Assembly (NCBI GenBank): GCA_934541205.1
Contig: CAKTDK010000025.1
Location: 1-16,542 of the forward strand
Source of the DNA: an uncultured Eubacteriales bacterium
GTDB lineage: Bacteria; Bacillota; Clostridia; Oscillospirales; RGIG7773
DNA length: 16,542 nt
Direction: 5' to 3'
Shown here: piece by piece, positions 1-7,252 of the stretch
Position numbering within the stretch: the first letter of the stretch is position 1
Layout of the letters: every line of letters starts with the position of its first letter
The notes under the pieces: model-generated
The model's database searches: none
What the model was told of the DNA's origin: nothing
Seen by the model: the letters and a program-made list of their open reading frames with translations, nothing else
Made by a program: the position numbers and the translations under genes

Positions 1-1
1 T

Positions 2-1960
2 ATCAGACCTGATGGCAGTTTTGTAATACAAAATCCTAATACTGAGTTATGGGATTTTTTTGAACAATTACGAATGGAACTTGATCCTGCAACAACCAAG
101 TTGTCTGTAGAAAAATCTCTTGAAGAGTTTGGCGTGGCGCTGAGAGAGCATAATGAATATGCTGCAACACTTAAAGTAAATGGTGAAGAACGACAAATTT
201 ATGGCATACCATTGCCTTATTCTGAGTGGTATTTGGTTACAGTAATGCCTTACGGTATATTGGATGATACTATAAATAGCTTGAGCAGTCAGCGTATGAT
301 AATGACGTTGTTGTCCTGTATTTCTGTTTTAATTATTCTGACATTGATTTTCCTTCGGTATTTTTCTATTACCCGTTCTCAGCTTAATGAACTGGAAAAG
401 GCTCGTGAGTTAGCACTTGAAGCAAGTCAGGCAAAAAGTGAATTTTTAGCAAATATGAGTCATGATATTCGTACGCCAATGAATGCAATTGTTGGTATGA
501 CTGCGATTGCGACAGCTCATATAGATGATCGGGAACAGGTACGCAATTGTCTTGGAAAAATCACATTATCGAGTAAACATCTATTGGGATTGATTAATGA
601 TGTTTTGGATATGTCTAAAATTGAAAGCGGGAAAATGACATTAACAATAGAACAAATTTCTTTAAAAGAAATTGTTGAAGGAATTGTTAATATTATGCAG
701 CCGCAGGTAAAAGCAAAAAAACAAACTTTTGATATACATGTTGACAATATTTTAACAGAAAATGTATGGTGCGATGGCGTGCGCTTGAATCAGATTTTAT
801 TAAATCTTTTATCAAATGCAACTAAATATACACCAGAGGGAGGTTCGATACGATTATCCCTTTTTGAAGAAAAATCTCCGAAAGGAGAAAACTATGTTCG
901 AATTCATATCAATGTCAAGGATAATGGAATCGGTATGTCACCGGATTTTCTGAAAAAAATATTTGAATCTTATAGCCGTGCGGATGGGGCCAGAATACAT
1001 AAAACTGAGGGTGCCGGTTTGGGTATGGCAATCACAAAGTATATTGTGGATGCAATGGAAGGTACAATTGATATACAAAGCGAACTTGATAAAGGTACAG
1101 AATTTCATATAATTTTTGATTTTGAAAAGGCTGCTGCTACAGAAGAAAATATGATTCTTCCTTCTTGGTATGTGTTGGTAGTTGATGATGACCAGTTAGT
1201 GTGCAAAACGGCTATGGATGCATTAAAATCTATTGGAATAAAAGCTGAATGGACACTGAGCGGAGAAAACGCTATAGAATTGATAATTCAACGCCATGAG
1301 AAACATGATGATTATCAGATAATTTTGTTAGACTGGAAACTGCCTGGTATGAATGGGATTCAGGTTGCAAAAGAAATTCGACGTAATTTAGGAGATAAAG
1401 TTCCGATTTTGCTGATTTCTGCATACGAATGGAGTGAATTTGAAACGGAAGCCCGTGAAGCTGGTATTAGCGGGTTTATTTCCAAGCCACTGTTTAAATC
1501 CACGTTGTTTTATGCTCTGCGTCAGTATATGGGTATTGAAACAACGCATGATAGAACATTGAATCAGAATATTGATCTATCCGGACGCCGTATTCTGCTT
1601 GCTGAGGACAATGAGCTTAACTATGAGGTTGCAAGTGAATTGTTGTCTGACTTAGGCGTGGAACTGGATTGGGCAGAAGATGGAAGGATATGTTTGGACA
1701 AATTTCAAAAATCATCAAAGGGATATTATGATGCTATTCTTATGGATATACGGATGCCGCATATGACGGGATATGAGACGGCAAAAGCAATTCGGGCATT
1801 GAATCATCCTGATGCTCTATCTGTTCCAATAATTGCTATGAGTGCGGATGCTTTTTCTGATGATATACAGCGTTGTTTGGAATGCGGTATGAATGCCCAT
1901 ATAGCAAAGCCCATTGACACTATAGAATTGACTCGCTTGTTAAAAAAATATTTAACATAA
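2..1960 (+). CDS. Hybrid sensor histidine kinase with two receiver domains (5' partial)
   Basis: Membrane-bound two-component sensor kinase. The frame is open to the left window edge, so the ATG at 74 is internal and the true start lies upstream. Numbering from that ATG, residues 1-72 look like the end of an extracellular Cache-type sensor domain (the W-Y-L-V-T-V-M-P stretch). Residues about 75-97 form a transmembrane helix. The HisKA H-box follows (NMSHDIRTPMN; phospho-acceptor His codon 461-463), then the ATPase domain with N-box (LLNLLSNATKYTP), DNGIGM and GAGLGMAI motifs. Receiver 1 has its Asp at 1331-1333 (LLDWKLPGMNG). Receiver 2 has its Asp at 1745-1747 (LMDIRMPHMTG) and the switch Lys in AKPID. 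All catalytic motifs are intact. There is no HPt domain before the stop, so the phosphorelay partner must be elsewhere. The signal sensed is unknown. Confidence 0.95.
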   Translation: MRPDGSFVIQNPNTELWDFFEQLRMELDPATTKLSVEKSLEEFGVALREHNEYAATLKVNGEERQIYGIPLPYSEWYLVTVMPYGILDDTINSLSSQRMIMTLLSCISVLIILTLIFLRYFSITRSQLNELEKARELALEASQAKSEFLANMSHDIRTPMNAIVGMTAIATAHIDDREQVRNCLGKITLSSKHLLGLINDVLDMSKIESGKMTLTIEQISLKEIVEGIVNIMQPQVKAKKQTFDIHVDNILTENVWCDGVRLNQILLNLLSNATKYTPEGGSIRLSLFEEKSPKGENYVRIHINVKDNGIGMSPDFLKKIFESYSRADGARIHKTEGAGLGMAITKYIVDAMEGTIDIQSELDKGTEFHIIFDFEKAAATEENMILPSWYVLVVDDDQLVCKTAMDALKSIGIKAEWTLSGENAIELIIQRHEKHDDYQIILLDWKLPGMNGIQVAKEIRRNLGDKVPILLISAYEWSEFETEAREAGISGFISKPLFKSTLFYALRQYMGIETTHDRTLNQNIDLSGRRILLAEDNELNYEVASELLSDLGVELDWAEDGRICLDKFQKSSKGYYDAILMDIRMPHMTGYETAKAIRALNHPDALSVPIIAMSADAFSDDIQRCLECGMNAHIAKPIDTIELTRLLKKYLT

Positions 1961-1970
1961 ATATAGTAAT

Positions 1971-2000
1971 AAAAGCATGTGTTTGATAGCGCATGCTTTT
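1971..2000 (+). terminator. Intrinsic terminator-like hairpin after the hybrid kinase
   Basis: AAAAGCATG (1971-1979) pairs with CATGCTTTT (1992-2000), extended by one T-G wobble, around a 10-base loop. It begins 10 bases after the kinase stop. The T run lies inside the stem rather than after it, so efficiency may be modest. Nothing further was recognised between here and the next ribosome binding site near 2231. Confidence 0.6.
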
Positions 2001-2249
2001 ATATTTGCTGCAGATTTCTGCTTTTTTGCCTTTAGGTTTTAAAATAATTGGAACAAAAGATACAAAGTAGAATAAATTGCAAACTGAAAAGAACATAAAA
2101 AAAGACATTTTTGCATTCAATGGCAGAATGAATTCGCAAAACTTTATTTTTAAAAGATATAATAAACTATGTATTGTAAAATTTTACTTGATATTTTATT
2201 TAAAATATGAGATTATTGCATTGAAAGTACTAAAAAGGAGTGTTTTAAA

Positions 2250-3170
2250 ATGTATAATATAAAACTTGGAAAAACAAGTTTATTAGTTCCTGTTTTAGCG
2301 GTAGGATGTATGAGAATAAATTCGGTTTCAAAAAAAGAAGCTGAGCAGTTTGTTAAAACGTCAATGGATTTAGGCGCTAATTTTTTTGATCATGCGGATA
2401 TTTACGGCGGCGGAGAATGTGAAAAAATTTTTTCTGAAGTAGTTAATATGTCGCCTTTAATACGTGAAAAAATGATAATTCAGACTAAGTGTGGGATTGT
2501 TCCCGGAAAAATGTATGACTTTTCAAAAGAACATATTTTGGAGTCTGTTGACAAAAGCTTAAAACGGTTAAAAACCGACTATATTGATATTTTGCTTTTG
2601 CATCGTCCCGATACTTTAATGGAGCCTTCTGAAGTAGCAGAGGCGTTTGAAAAATTATATACTTCTGGAAAAGTCCGTCATTTTGGGGTTTCCAATCAAA
2701 ATCCTTATCAAATACAGTTATTACAGAAGTATTTAAATATGCCTATTTGTGTTAATCAGTTACAATTTAGTATAATGCATTCTTCAATTATTCAGTCAGG
2801 CATTAATGTAAATATGTATAATGATTCTGCTGTTAACCGTGACGGCGGAATATTGGAATTTTGCAGGCTTAATGATATTACCATTCAGCCTTGGTCTCCG
2901 TTTCAGTTTGGATTTTTCGGCGGATGTTTTATTGATAATGAAAAATTTCCTGAATTAAATAAAAAGTTGGAAGAATTAGCTGAAAAATATAATACGACTA
3001 AAACGGCTTTAACTATTTCCTGGATATTGCGTCATCCTGCGAAAATGCAGCCTGTAATCGGTACTTTTAATATCAATCGTTTAAAAGAATGTGTTAAAGG
3101 AACTGAAATAAAACTTACAAGGGAACAATGGTATGAAATTTATAAGGCGGCAGGAAATATTTTGCCGTAA
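2250..3170 (+). CDS. Aldo/keto reductase, YdhF-like
   Basis: Cytosolic NAD(P)H-dependent oxidoreductase of the aldo/keto reductase superfamily, closest in character to the E. coli YdhF group; the substrate is unknown. At 306 residues it has normal length for a TIM-barrel member. The catalytic tetrad is complete: Asp47 and Tyr52 in FFDHADIYGGG, Lys80 in IIQTKCG, His118 in ILLLHRPD. The C-terminal part carries the usual cofactor-binding region (PVIGTFNINRL). The start at 2250 is fixed by AAGGAG at 2235-2240. No convincing sigma-A promoter was found in the AT-rich upstream DNA; a weak TTGTAA at 2174 is the best -35 candidate. It appears to be transcribed alone, between the kinase terminator and the desulfoferrodoxin promoter. 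Confidence 0.92.
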   Translation: MYNIKLGKTSLLVPVLAVGCMRINSVSKKEAEQFVKTSMDLGANFFDHADIYGGGECEKIFSEVVNMSPLIREKMIIQTKCGIVPGKMYDFSKEHILESVDKSLKRLKTDYIDILLLHRPDTLMEPSEVAEAFEKLYTSGKVRHFGVSNQNPYQIQLLQKYLNMPICVNQLQFSIMHSSIIQSGINVNMYNDSAVNRDGGILEFCRLNDITIQPWSPFQFGFFGGCFIDNEKFPELNKKLEELAEKYNTTKTALTISWILRHPAKMQPVIGTFNINRLKECVKGTEIKLTREQWYEIYKAAGNILP

Positions 3171-3203
3171 ACTGGATTTTAATAGAAAAATTGTAAATAC
3201 ATA

Positions 3204-3232
3204 TTGACTTTTTATAGTATATGTAGTATAAG
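3204..3232 (+). promoter_or_regulatory. Sigma-A-type promoter for desulfoferrodoxin
   Basis: TTGACT (3204-3209), a 17-base spacer and TATAAG (3227-3232). Each hexamer is one mismatch from consensus and the spacing is ideal. Predicted transcription start is near 3239, giving a leader of about 40 bases to the ATG at 3280. Confidence 0.75.
3212..3231 (+). promoter_or_regulatory. Imperfect palindrome over the dfx promoter (possible operator)
   Basis: TTATAGTATATGTAGTATAA reads nearly the same on both strands (16 of 20 positions symmetric, centre at 3221/3222). It lies in the spacer and overlaps the -10 box, where a bound repressor would block RNA polymerase. PerR controls superoxide reductase genes in other clostridia, but this dyad does not match the 7-1-7 PerR box, so the regulator is unknown. 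AT-rich DNA makes chance symmetry easier. Confidence 0.4.
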
Positions 3233-3279
3233 AAAGGTATGTAAAGAACATAATTATTTTATAGAAAGAAGGTTTCGTT

Positions 3280-3657
3280 ATGAAATTTTATATCTGTAAG
3301 CATTGCGGAAATATTATCGCTTACGTGAAGGATTCCGGGGTACCTATTATGTGCTGCGGTGAAAAAATGCAGGAAATTAAAGCTAATACAACTGACGCTG
3401 CAGTAGAAAAACATGTTCCTGTAATTGAAAAAGACGGACAAAATATAAAAGTCTTCGTAGGTTCTGTAGAACATCCTATGGTGGAAGAACACTATATTGA
3501 ATGGATAGCTTTGGAGACAAAACAGGGCAATCAGAGAAAAGAACTTAAATATGGTGAAAAACCTGAAGCTTGTTTTTCCTTGTGTAAAGATGATGAAGTA
3601 ATTGCTGCATATGCTTACTGCAATTTGCATGGACTTTGGAAAAACGATAAGAAGTAA
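3280..3657 (+). CDS. dfx: Desulfoferrodoxin (superoxide reductase, two-iron type)
   Basis: Reduces superoxide to hydrogen peroxide without making oxygen, a cytosolic defence typical of anaerobes. The 125 residues match the family's length. The N-terminal desulforedoxin-like Fe(Cys)4 centre has all four ligands: Cys6, Cys9, Cys25 and Cys26. The catalytic Fe(His)4(Cys) centre is also complete: His45 in EKHVP with the catalytic Glu43/Lys44, His65 (EHP), His71 (EHY), Cys114 and His117 (CNLHG). The start at 3280 follows AGAAAGAAGG. It has its own promoter and is followed by a hairpin-T element before fprA, so the two are adjacent but probably separate transcription units. Confidence 0.96.
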   Translation: MKFYICKHCGNIIAYVKDSGVPIMCCGEKMQEIKANTTDAAVEKHVPVIEKDGQNIKVFVGSVEHPMVEEHYIEWIALETKQGNQRKELKYGEKPEACFSLCKDDEVIAAYAYCNLHGLWKNDKK

Positions 3658-3688
3658 TAATGTAACATATTAAAAGAGTAATTTTCTG

Positions 3689-3718
3689 TTGACGAAGGCG
3701 CATATTAAGTGCTAAAAT
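3689..3718 (+). promoter_or_regulatory. Probable promoter for fprA
   Basis: TTGACG (3689-3694), 18-base spacer, TAAAAT (3713-3718). Predicted start is near 3725, which is the first base of the hairpin at 3725-3758. If the promoter is used, that hairpin would be the 5' end of the fprA transcript. Confidence 0.55.
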
Positions 3719-3724
3719 GTAAAC

Positions 3725-3758
3725 AAAGCCTGCTAAGGTTTTTGAAGCAGGCTTTTTT
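3725..3758 (+). terminator. Terminator-like hairpin between dfx and fprA
   Basis: AAAGCCTGCT (3725-3734) pairs perfectly with AGCAGGCTTT (3746-3755) around an 11-base loop, and a T run covers 3753-3758. This is a good terminator for dfx. Because a promoter ends 7 bases upstream, the same structure could also sit at the very 5' end of fprA mRNA as a stabilising or attenuating hairpin. Confidence 0.75.
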
Positions 3759-3782
3759 ATTTTGGATTCGGAGGAAGTATAA

Positions 3783-4940
3783 ATGAAAGATAATAAAATT
3801 ACCGATACAATATATTATATAGGAGCAGATGATAAGACTCTTGATTTATTTGAAAGTCAATATATTATTCCAAACGGAGTATCTTATAATTCTTATTTAA
3901 TTTTTGATAAAGATATTACAATTATGGATACAGTAGATGCAAGGGCTACTGAAAGATGGCTTGATAATTTGCAAAAGGCACTAAATGGAAAAAAACCGAA
4001 ATATCTTGTAATATCTCATATGGAGCCTGATCATGCTGCAAGTATACAAAGAGTTTGTGAAAGATATTCTGAGTTAAAATTAGTTGGAAATGTAAAAACT
4101 TTTTCAATGCTGGGACAGTTTTACGACGTTGATTTTAAAGACAGATTTATCACAGTAAAAGAGGGAGAAATATTAGATATAGGAAATCATAAACTTAAGT
4201 TTATAATGGCTCCGATGGTTCATTGGCCGGAGGTTATGGTAACTTATGATTCTTTGGAAAAAGTTTTATTTTCAGCTGATGCTTTCGGAAAATTCGGTAC
4301 TCTTGATACCAAGGAGGACTGGACATGTGAAGCTCGCCGTTATTATTTTAATATTGTAGGAAAATATGGCCAGCAGGTACAGGCATTGTTAAAAAAAGCA
4401 TCAGGACTTGATATACAAATGATTTGTCCTCTTCACGGACCGATATTAAACGATAATTTAAGTTATTATTTATCAAAATATGATATTTGGAGTAAATATG
4501 AACCGGAAGATGAAGGCGTTTTTATTGCTTATGCGTCTATTCACGGAAATACTGCAAAAGCAGCTAAAAAATTATATGAAATTTTAAAAGAAAAAGGAGC
4601 AAAGGTTAGTATTGCCGATCTTTCAAGAGACGATATGGCAGAAGCGGTTGAAGATGCTTTTCGTTACAGTAAATTAGTGGTTGCCAGCGCAACTTATGAT
4701 GCAGGATTATTTCCGTGTATGGAGGATTTTCTCAATCACTTAAAAGCAAAAAATTATCAGAATCGTATTGCAGCGGTGATAGAAAACGGTTCATGGGCTC
4801 CCATGGCAGGAAAACATATAAAAAATGCGTTTGAAACAATGAAGAATATAACTGTAATTCAGCCTGAAATAACAATTAAATCAACTGTAAAATCATCTAC
4901 AATAGAAGAACTTAAAAAATTGGCTGATAAGCTTTTATAA
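3783..4940 (+). CDS. fprA: Flavodiiron protein (FprA-type oxygen / nitric oxide reductase)
   Basis: Cytosolic reductase that converts oxygen to water, or NO to nitrous oxide, using electrons usually supplied by rubredoxin. Residues about 1-240 are the metallo-beta-lactamase-fold diiron domain. Ligands are visible: His79, Glu81, Asp83 and His84 in SHMEPDH, His147 in MVHWPE, Asp166 in SADAFG and His218 in CPLHGP. Residues about 245-385 are the flavodoxin domain; the FMN phosphate loop is YASIHGNTAKA. The 385-residue length fits class A members with no fused rubredoxin. The start is supported by CGGAGGAAG at 3769-3777. It lies directly after superoxide reductase, a common oxygen-defence pairing. 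No rubredoxin gene is in the window; the Fe(Cys)4 centre of the neighbouring Dfx is not a proven donor. Confidence 0.96.
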   Translation: MKDNKITDTIYYIGADDKTLDLFESQYIIPNGVSYNSYLIFDKDITIMDTVDARATERWLDNLQKALNGKKPKYLVISHMEPDHAASIQRVCERYSELKLVGNVKTFSMLGQFYDVDFKDRFITVKEGEILDIGNHKLKFIMAPMVHWPEVMVTYDSLEKVLFSADAFGKFGTLDTKEDWTCEARRYYFNIVGKYGQQVQALLKKASGLDIQMICPLHGPILNDNLSYYLSKYDIWSKYEPEDEGVFIAYASIHGNTAKAAKKLYEILKEKGAKVSIADLSRDDMAEAVEDAFRYSKLVVASATYDAGLFPCMEDFLNHLKAKNYQNRIAAVIENGSWAPMAGKHIKNAFETMKNITVIQPEITIKSTVKSSTIEELKKLADKLL

Positions 4941-5002
4941 GTTATATATAAGAAGTATGAAAACTTAATTTATTTTTGAGCTTTGTGATAAGAATAATAT
5001 TT

Positions 5003-5045
5003 AAACCCGGCTGAAAGAGAAATAAATCTCTTTCAGCCGGGTTTT
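5003..5045 (+). terminator. Strong intrinsic terminator after fprA
   Basis: A perfect 18-bp stem: 5003-5020 pairs with 5027-5044 around the loop AATAAA, with a GC-rich core (CCCGGCTGAAAGAGA) followed by TTTTA. It is the strongest terminator in the window. Confidence 0.92.
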
Positions 5046-5111
5046 ATAGTTAATATTATTTTGGCAGATGTTTTTTTGTAAAATATAATATTATCAGGTT
5101 TGTTTATTTTT

Positions 5112-5128
5112 GCAATCGAAGTGATTGC
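5112..5128. promoter_or_regulatory. Inverted repeat upstream of the XRE pseudogene
   Basis: GCAATC and GATTGC flank a 5-base spacer (perfect 6-bp arms), about 75 bases before the regulator remnant. It could be an operator half of an autoregulated promoter. This is inferred from position only. Confidence 0.3.
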
Positions 5129-5162
5129 CGGAATATATAAAAATAATTCTTTAAAATATAAG

Positions 5163-5174
5163 TGTAAGCTTACA
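5163..5174. promoter_or_regulatory. Perfect 12-bp palindrome before the XRE pseudogene
   Basis: TGTAAGCTTACA is a perfect 12-base palindrome, 13 bases upstream of the AAGGAG ribosome binding site of the broken regulator. XRE regulators often repress themselves at such sites, so this may be a relic operator. The binding protein is unknown. Confidence 0.4.
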
Positions 5175-5202
5175 AAATTTAAATTCTAAGGAGTATAAAA
5201 TA

Positions 5203-6060
5203 ATGAGTTTTAATGAAAAATTAAAAATACTGGAAAGCAAAAAGATTTTACACAATAACAACTTGCAGAATATCTGTGTATATCGTCTCAAGCTGTTAGC
5301 CGTTGAGAAACCGGGTTTACCAGTCCTGATATTGCAAGCTTCCACAGCTTTCAGAATTATTTTATATTACAATTGACCAATTACTTGGATTTGATGAAAT
5401 AGAAAAATGCCGTGAAATTAATGCAATAATTACAGAAACAGAATCAAAAATTAATCAAAATATTACCGAAGAACCAATTAAGAGTTTAAGAGCAGCTTTG
5501 AATAAATATCCTAATAATGATAAACTGCTTTGTTGTTTGATGTATGCTTTGTATGCTGCAAGCGAAGATGAAACTCTTTGCAATAAGCATGATGAGGAAA
5601 TTATTTCGATTGCATATAGGATTCATAAATATTCTGTCGATGGCAACTGTCGTAATGAATCGCGTGCAGATGGTTATTCAGACATTATTGAGATACAAAT
5701 AAAAAAGCAGAAGCTATACAAATTGCAGATAAAATGGCAAATATAGAAACTTGTTTTGAACGAAATGTATATTAGGCGTTTGACGGAAAAAAGAATTGAT
5801 TATCTTAAAGAGAGAATTAACGATGATTTAAAACAACTTTTATGGAATATTTGGGCGTATTCAACTTATGCTGAAATTTAAAAAGATGAGAGAATAGATC
5901 TTGGCAACATTCTAATTGGTATAGAAAATACAGTTAAAAAGAATGTATTGCGATTATAGCATATAAACAATTATGGGAAGATATATAAAGATGATTATTC
6001 AAAAACAGAATTTCTGAAATTGATAAAGTTAATTGTTTTGTATTGCCTGTGTAGTTATTA
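5203..6060 (+). pseudogene. Degraded XRE-family (HTH) transcriptional regulator
   Basis: Remains of a cytosolic DNA-binding regulator: an N-terminal Cro/C1-type HTH followed by a long helical region. It keeps AAGGAG at 5188-5193 and the start MSFNEKLKILESKK. One base is then missing and the frame continues as TQ-stop-QLAEYLCISSQAVSR-stop-ETGFTSPDIAS, a classic XRE HTH. The stops are TAA at 5256-5258, where Glu is usual, and TGA at 5304-5306, where Trp is usual (SRWE). A second shift near 5340 gives PQLSELFYITIDQLLGF. The frame then stays open to about 5700. Further shifts near 5690 and 5760 lead to IRRLTEKRIDYLKERI, with TAA at 5879 and TAG at 5957. At least four frameshifts and four nonsense codons make it non-functional. 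The longest surviving open piece (5498-5746) should not be read as a gene. Confidence 0.87.
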
Positions 6061-6067
6061 TTATTTT

Positions 6068-6101
6068 AAAGAGCGGATTACATAAGTAATCCTGCTCTTT
6101 T
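6068..6101 (+). terminator. Terminator of the XRE pseudogene
   Basis: AAAGAGC-GGATTAC (6068-6081) pairs with GTAATCC-T-GCTCTTT (6086-6100), with a 4-base loop, one bulged T at 6093 and TTTT at the end. It is intact although the gene before it is destroyed. Confidence 0.8.
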
Positions 6102-6267
6102 CATTATATTTATATTTCGACAAAAAAACAGTGTGAATTTGGCAAAAAATAAATTTAAACTTTTATAATAACACTATATACTTAATGATATCATTCGCAA
6201 ATTTTAATAAAAATAACTCTATAAAATAACAAAAATAGTAAAAAGAACTGAAATAAGTCCAAAAGTA

Positions 6268-6296
6268 TTTACATATACAAAAAGCCTATTTATAAT
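6268..6296 (+). promoter_or_regulatory. Sigma-A promoter for the DUF6514-like gene
   Basis: TTTACA (6268-6273), exactly 17 bases, then a consensus TATAAT (6291-6296). The predicted start near 6303 gives a short leader. An ATG at 6295 overlaps the -10 box and so cannot be the translation start of this transcript. Confidence 0.75.
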
Positions 6297-6330
6297 GCAT
6301 ATAGCAAAAAATATAAGAGGTAATTTTATT

Positions 6331-6558
6331 ATGTGTTATAAATTTAAAGCGGTAAAAGAGAATATAGAAGGAGAGATAAACGAAATATATGGGATAAAAT
6401 GTTACGACAAATTTTACAGTATTTCGACTGATAAAGAATTTGTACAAAATATAGTTGATAAGTTTAACAGAAACAATCTTTCTTATGATAATTTTTTAGA
6501 ATGTCTTTATGACGAAATTATAGACGAAGGTTTTATATTAGATAAGTACTTATTATAA
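6331..6558 (+). CDS. Small conserved-looking protein, resembles DUF6514
   Basis: A 75-residue acidic protein of unknown function with no signal peptide, membrane helix or cysteine cluster. The pattern of an I-Y-G-I strand (residues about 20-23), an I-S-T-D-K-E segment, then V-D-K-F-N-R-N-N-L-S and a terminal acidic helix resembles the clostridial DUF6514 family. That match is from memory of the family pattern. The start is set at the ATG 6331 because ATAAGAGG (6313-6320) precedes it with 10-base spacing, and because the in-frame ATG at 6295 lies in the -10 promoter box. It has its own near-consensus promoter and looks intact among decayed neighbours. Confidence 0.65.
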   Translation: MCYKFKAVKENIEGEINEIYGIKCYDKFYSISTDKEFVQNIVDKFNRNNLSYDNFLECLYDEIIDEGFILDKYLL

Positions 6559-6625
6559 AGAGATAGAGCCGGATAAACTTGATTTTTAAATATATCAATA
6601 TTATATATAATTCAATGATAGCTTA

Positions 6626-6654
6626 TTGACTTTTTTAAATTAGTATGATATTTT
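6626..6654 (+). promoter_or_regulatory. Promoter before the broken secreted-protein gene
   Basis: TTGACT (6626-6631), 17-base spacer, TATTTT (6649-6654) with an extended TGA at 6646-6648. Predicted start near 6661, about 50 bases before the lost start codon of the relic. Confidence 0.55.
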
Positions 6655-6708
6655 AAATATAAGTGATATTTTTTAAAAAAATATATTATATTTTAAAAAG
6701 AGAATTTT

Positions 6709-7233
6709 ATCGAAAATTTTAGAAAAAATTGCATGTTTATTATTGGCGTTTTTTTATTCTGTAATCTAATATTTGTAATGGCAACACAGAAAAATGAAGC
6801 AGTATTAAAAAATTATTCTAAAAGAACACAAATTAGACTATTCAAAAAACTATTCTCGATCAAAGTGTTTTATTTGGTAATAGGGTAGTATGTTATCGTA
6901 ATGTACTAAATTGTCAAAAAATATATACATTTTTTTGCTGTGATATTATTAATTCTTTAAAATTAAAATATAGATAAATTAGATAGAGATGATGTGTATT
7001 TAAAGGTTGTAATGTCCGCTTGGAGAAGTACAGAAATCATATATGATAATATTCCCATTATTGGCGAAGATATTGTAAAAATTAATAAAATTGATGACGG
7101 TTGGTTGGTTTTTGATATTACCGATACACTAAATGAATTTGGATTCGTAATTAAAAATAATACTAACAGATTAATATTACTTCCTACTTGTGATAACAGC
7201 GAATATCCTTATATAATTAAAATAACAAATTAA
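6709..7233 (+). pseudogene. Broken secreted protein with DNRLRE/CBM96-like C-terminus
   Basis: A purine-rich site (AAAAAGAGA, 6695-6703) is followed by ATCG at 6709-6712 in place of an ATG. Reading on from AAA 6713 gives a signal-peptide-like KILEKIACLLLAFFYSV, ended by TAA at 6767. The next frame continues as FVMATQKNEAVLKNYSKRTQ until TAG at 6886. A third gives QSVLFGNRVVCYRNV. The last open part (frame of 6994-7233) has the DNRLRE-domain signature: a W-x-S-T-E-I-I-Y-D-N-I-P motif, GWLVFDITD, FGFVIKN and SEYPYIIKI. The parts together suggest one exported surface protein split by a start-codon lesion and two or three frameshifts. Alternatively 6994-7233, beginning at a GTG, is a short free-standing gene, but no ribosome binding site supports that start. 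Joining the pieces is inference. Confidence 0.5.
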
Positions 7234-7252
7234 AAAGAAGGGTGTGTATAGA

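Noticed and set aside
74..76. ATG as start of the histidine kinase
   Set aside because: The frame is open from base 2 and there is no ribosome binding site before the ATG. The sensor domain is cut by the window edge.
3212..3231. Classical PerR box
   Set aside because: Half-sites TTATA and TATAA are 10 bases apart, not the 7-1-7 arrangement of TTATAATNATTATAA. It was kept only as an unnamed dyad.
3259..3630. Open frame on the reverse strand opposite dfx
   Set aside because: It is a mirror of a fully motif-supported gene, with no RBS and no recognisable domain.
5498..5746. Separate 82-residue gene
   Set aside because: It is the longest unbroken piece of the XRE pseudogene. Sequence similar to the same protein continues on both sides in other frames, and no RBS precedes it.
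6295..6330. Longer N-terminus for the DUF6514-like protein
   Set aside because: The ATG overlaps a consensus -10 box, and the RBS at 6313-6320 lies after it.
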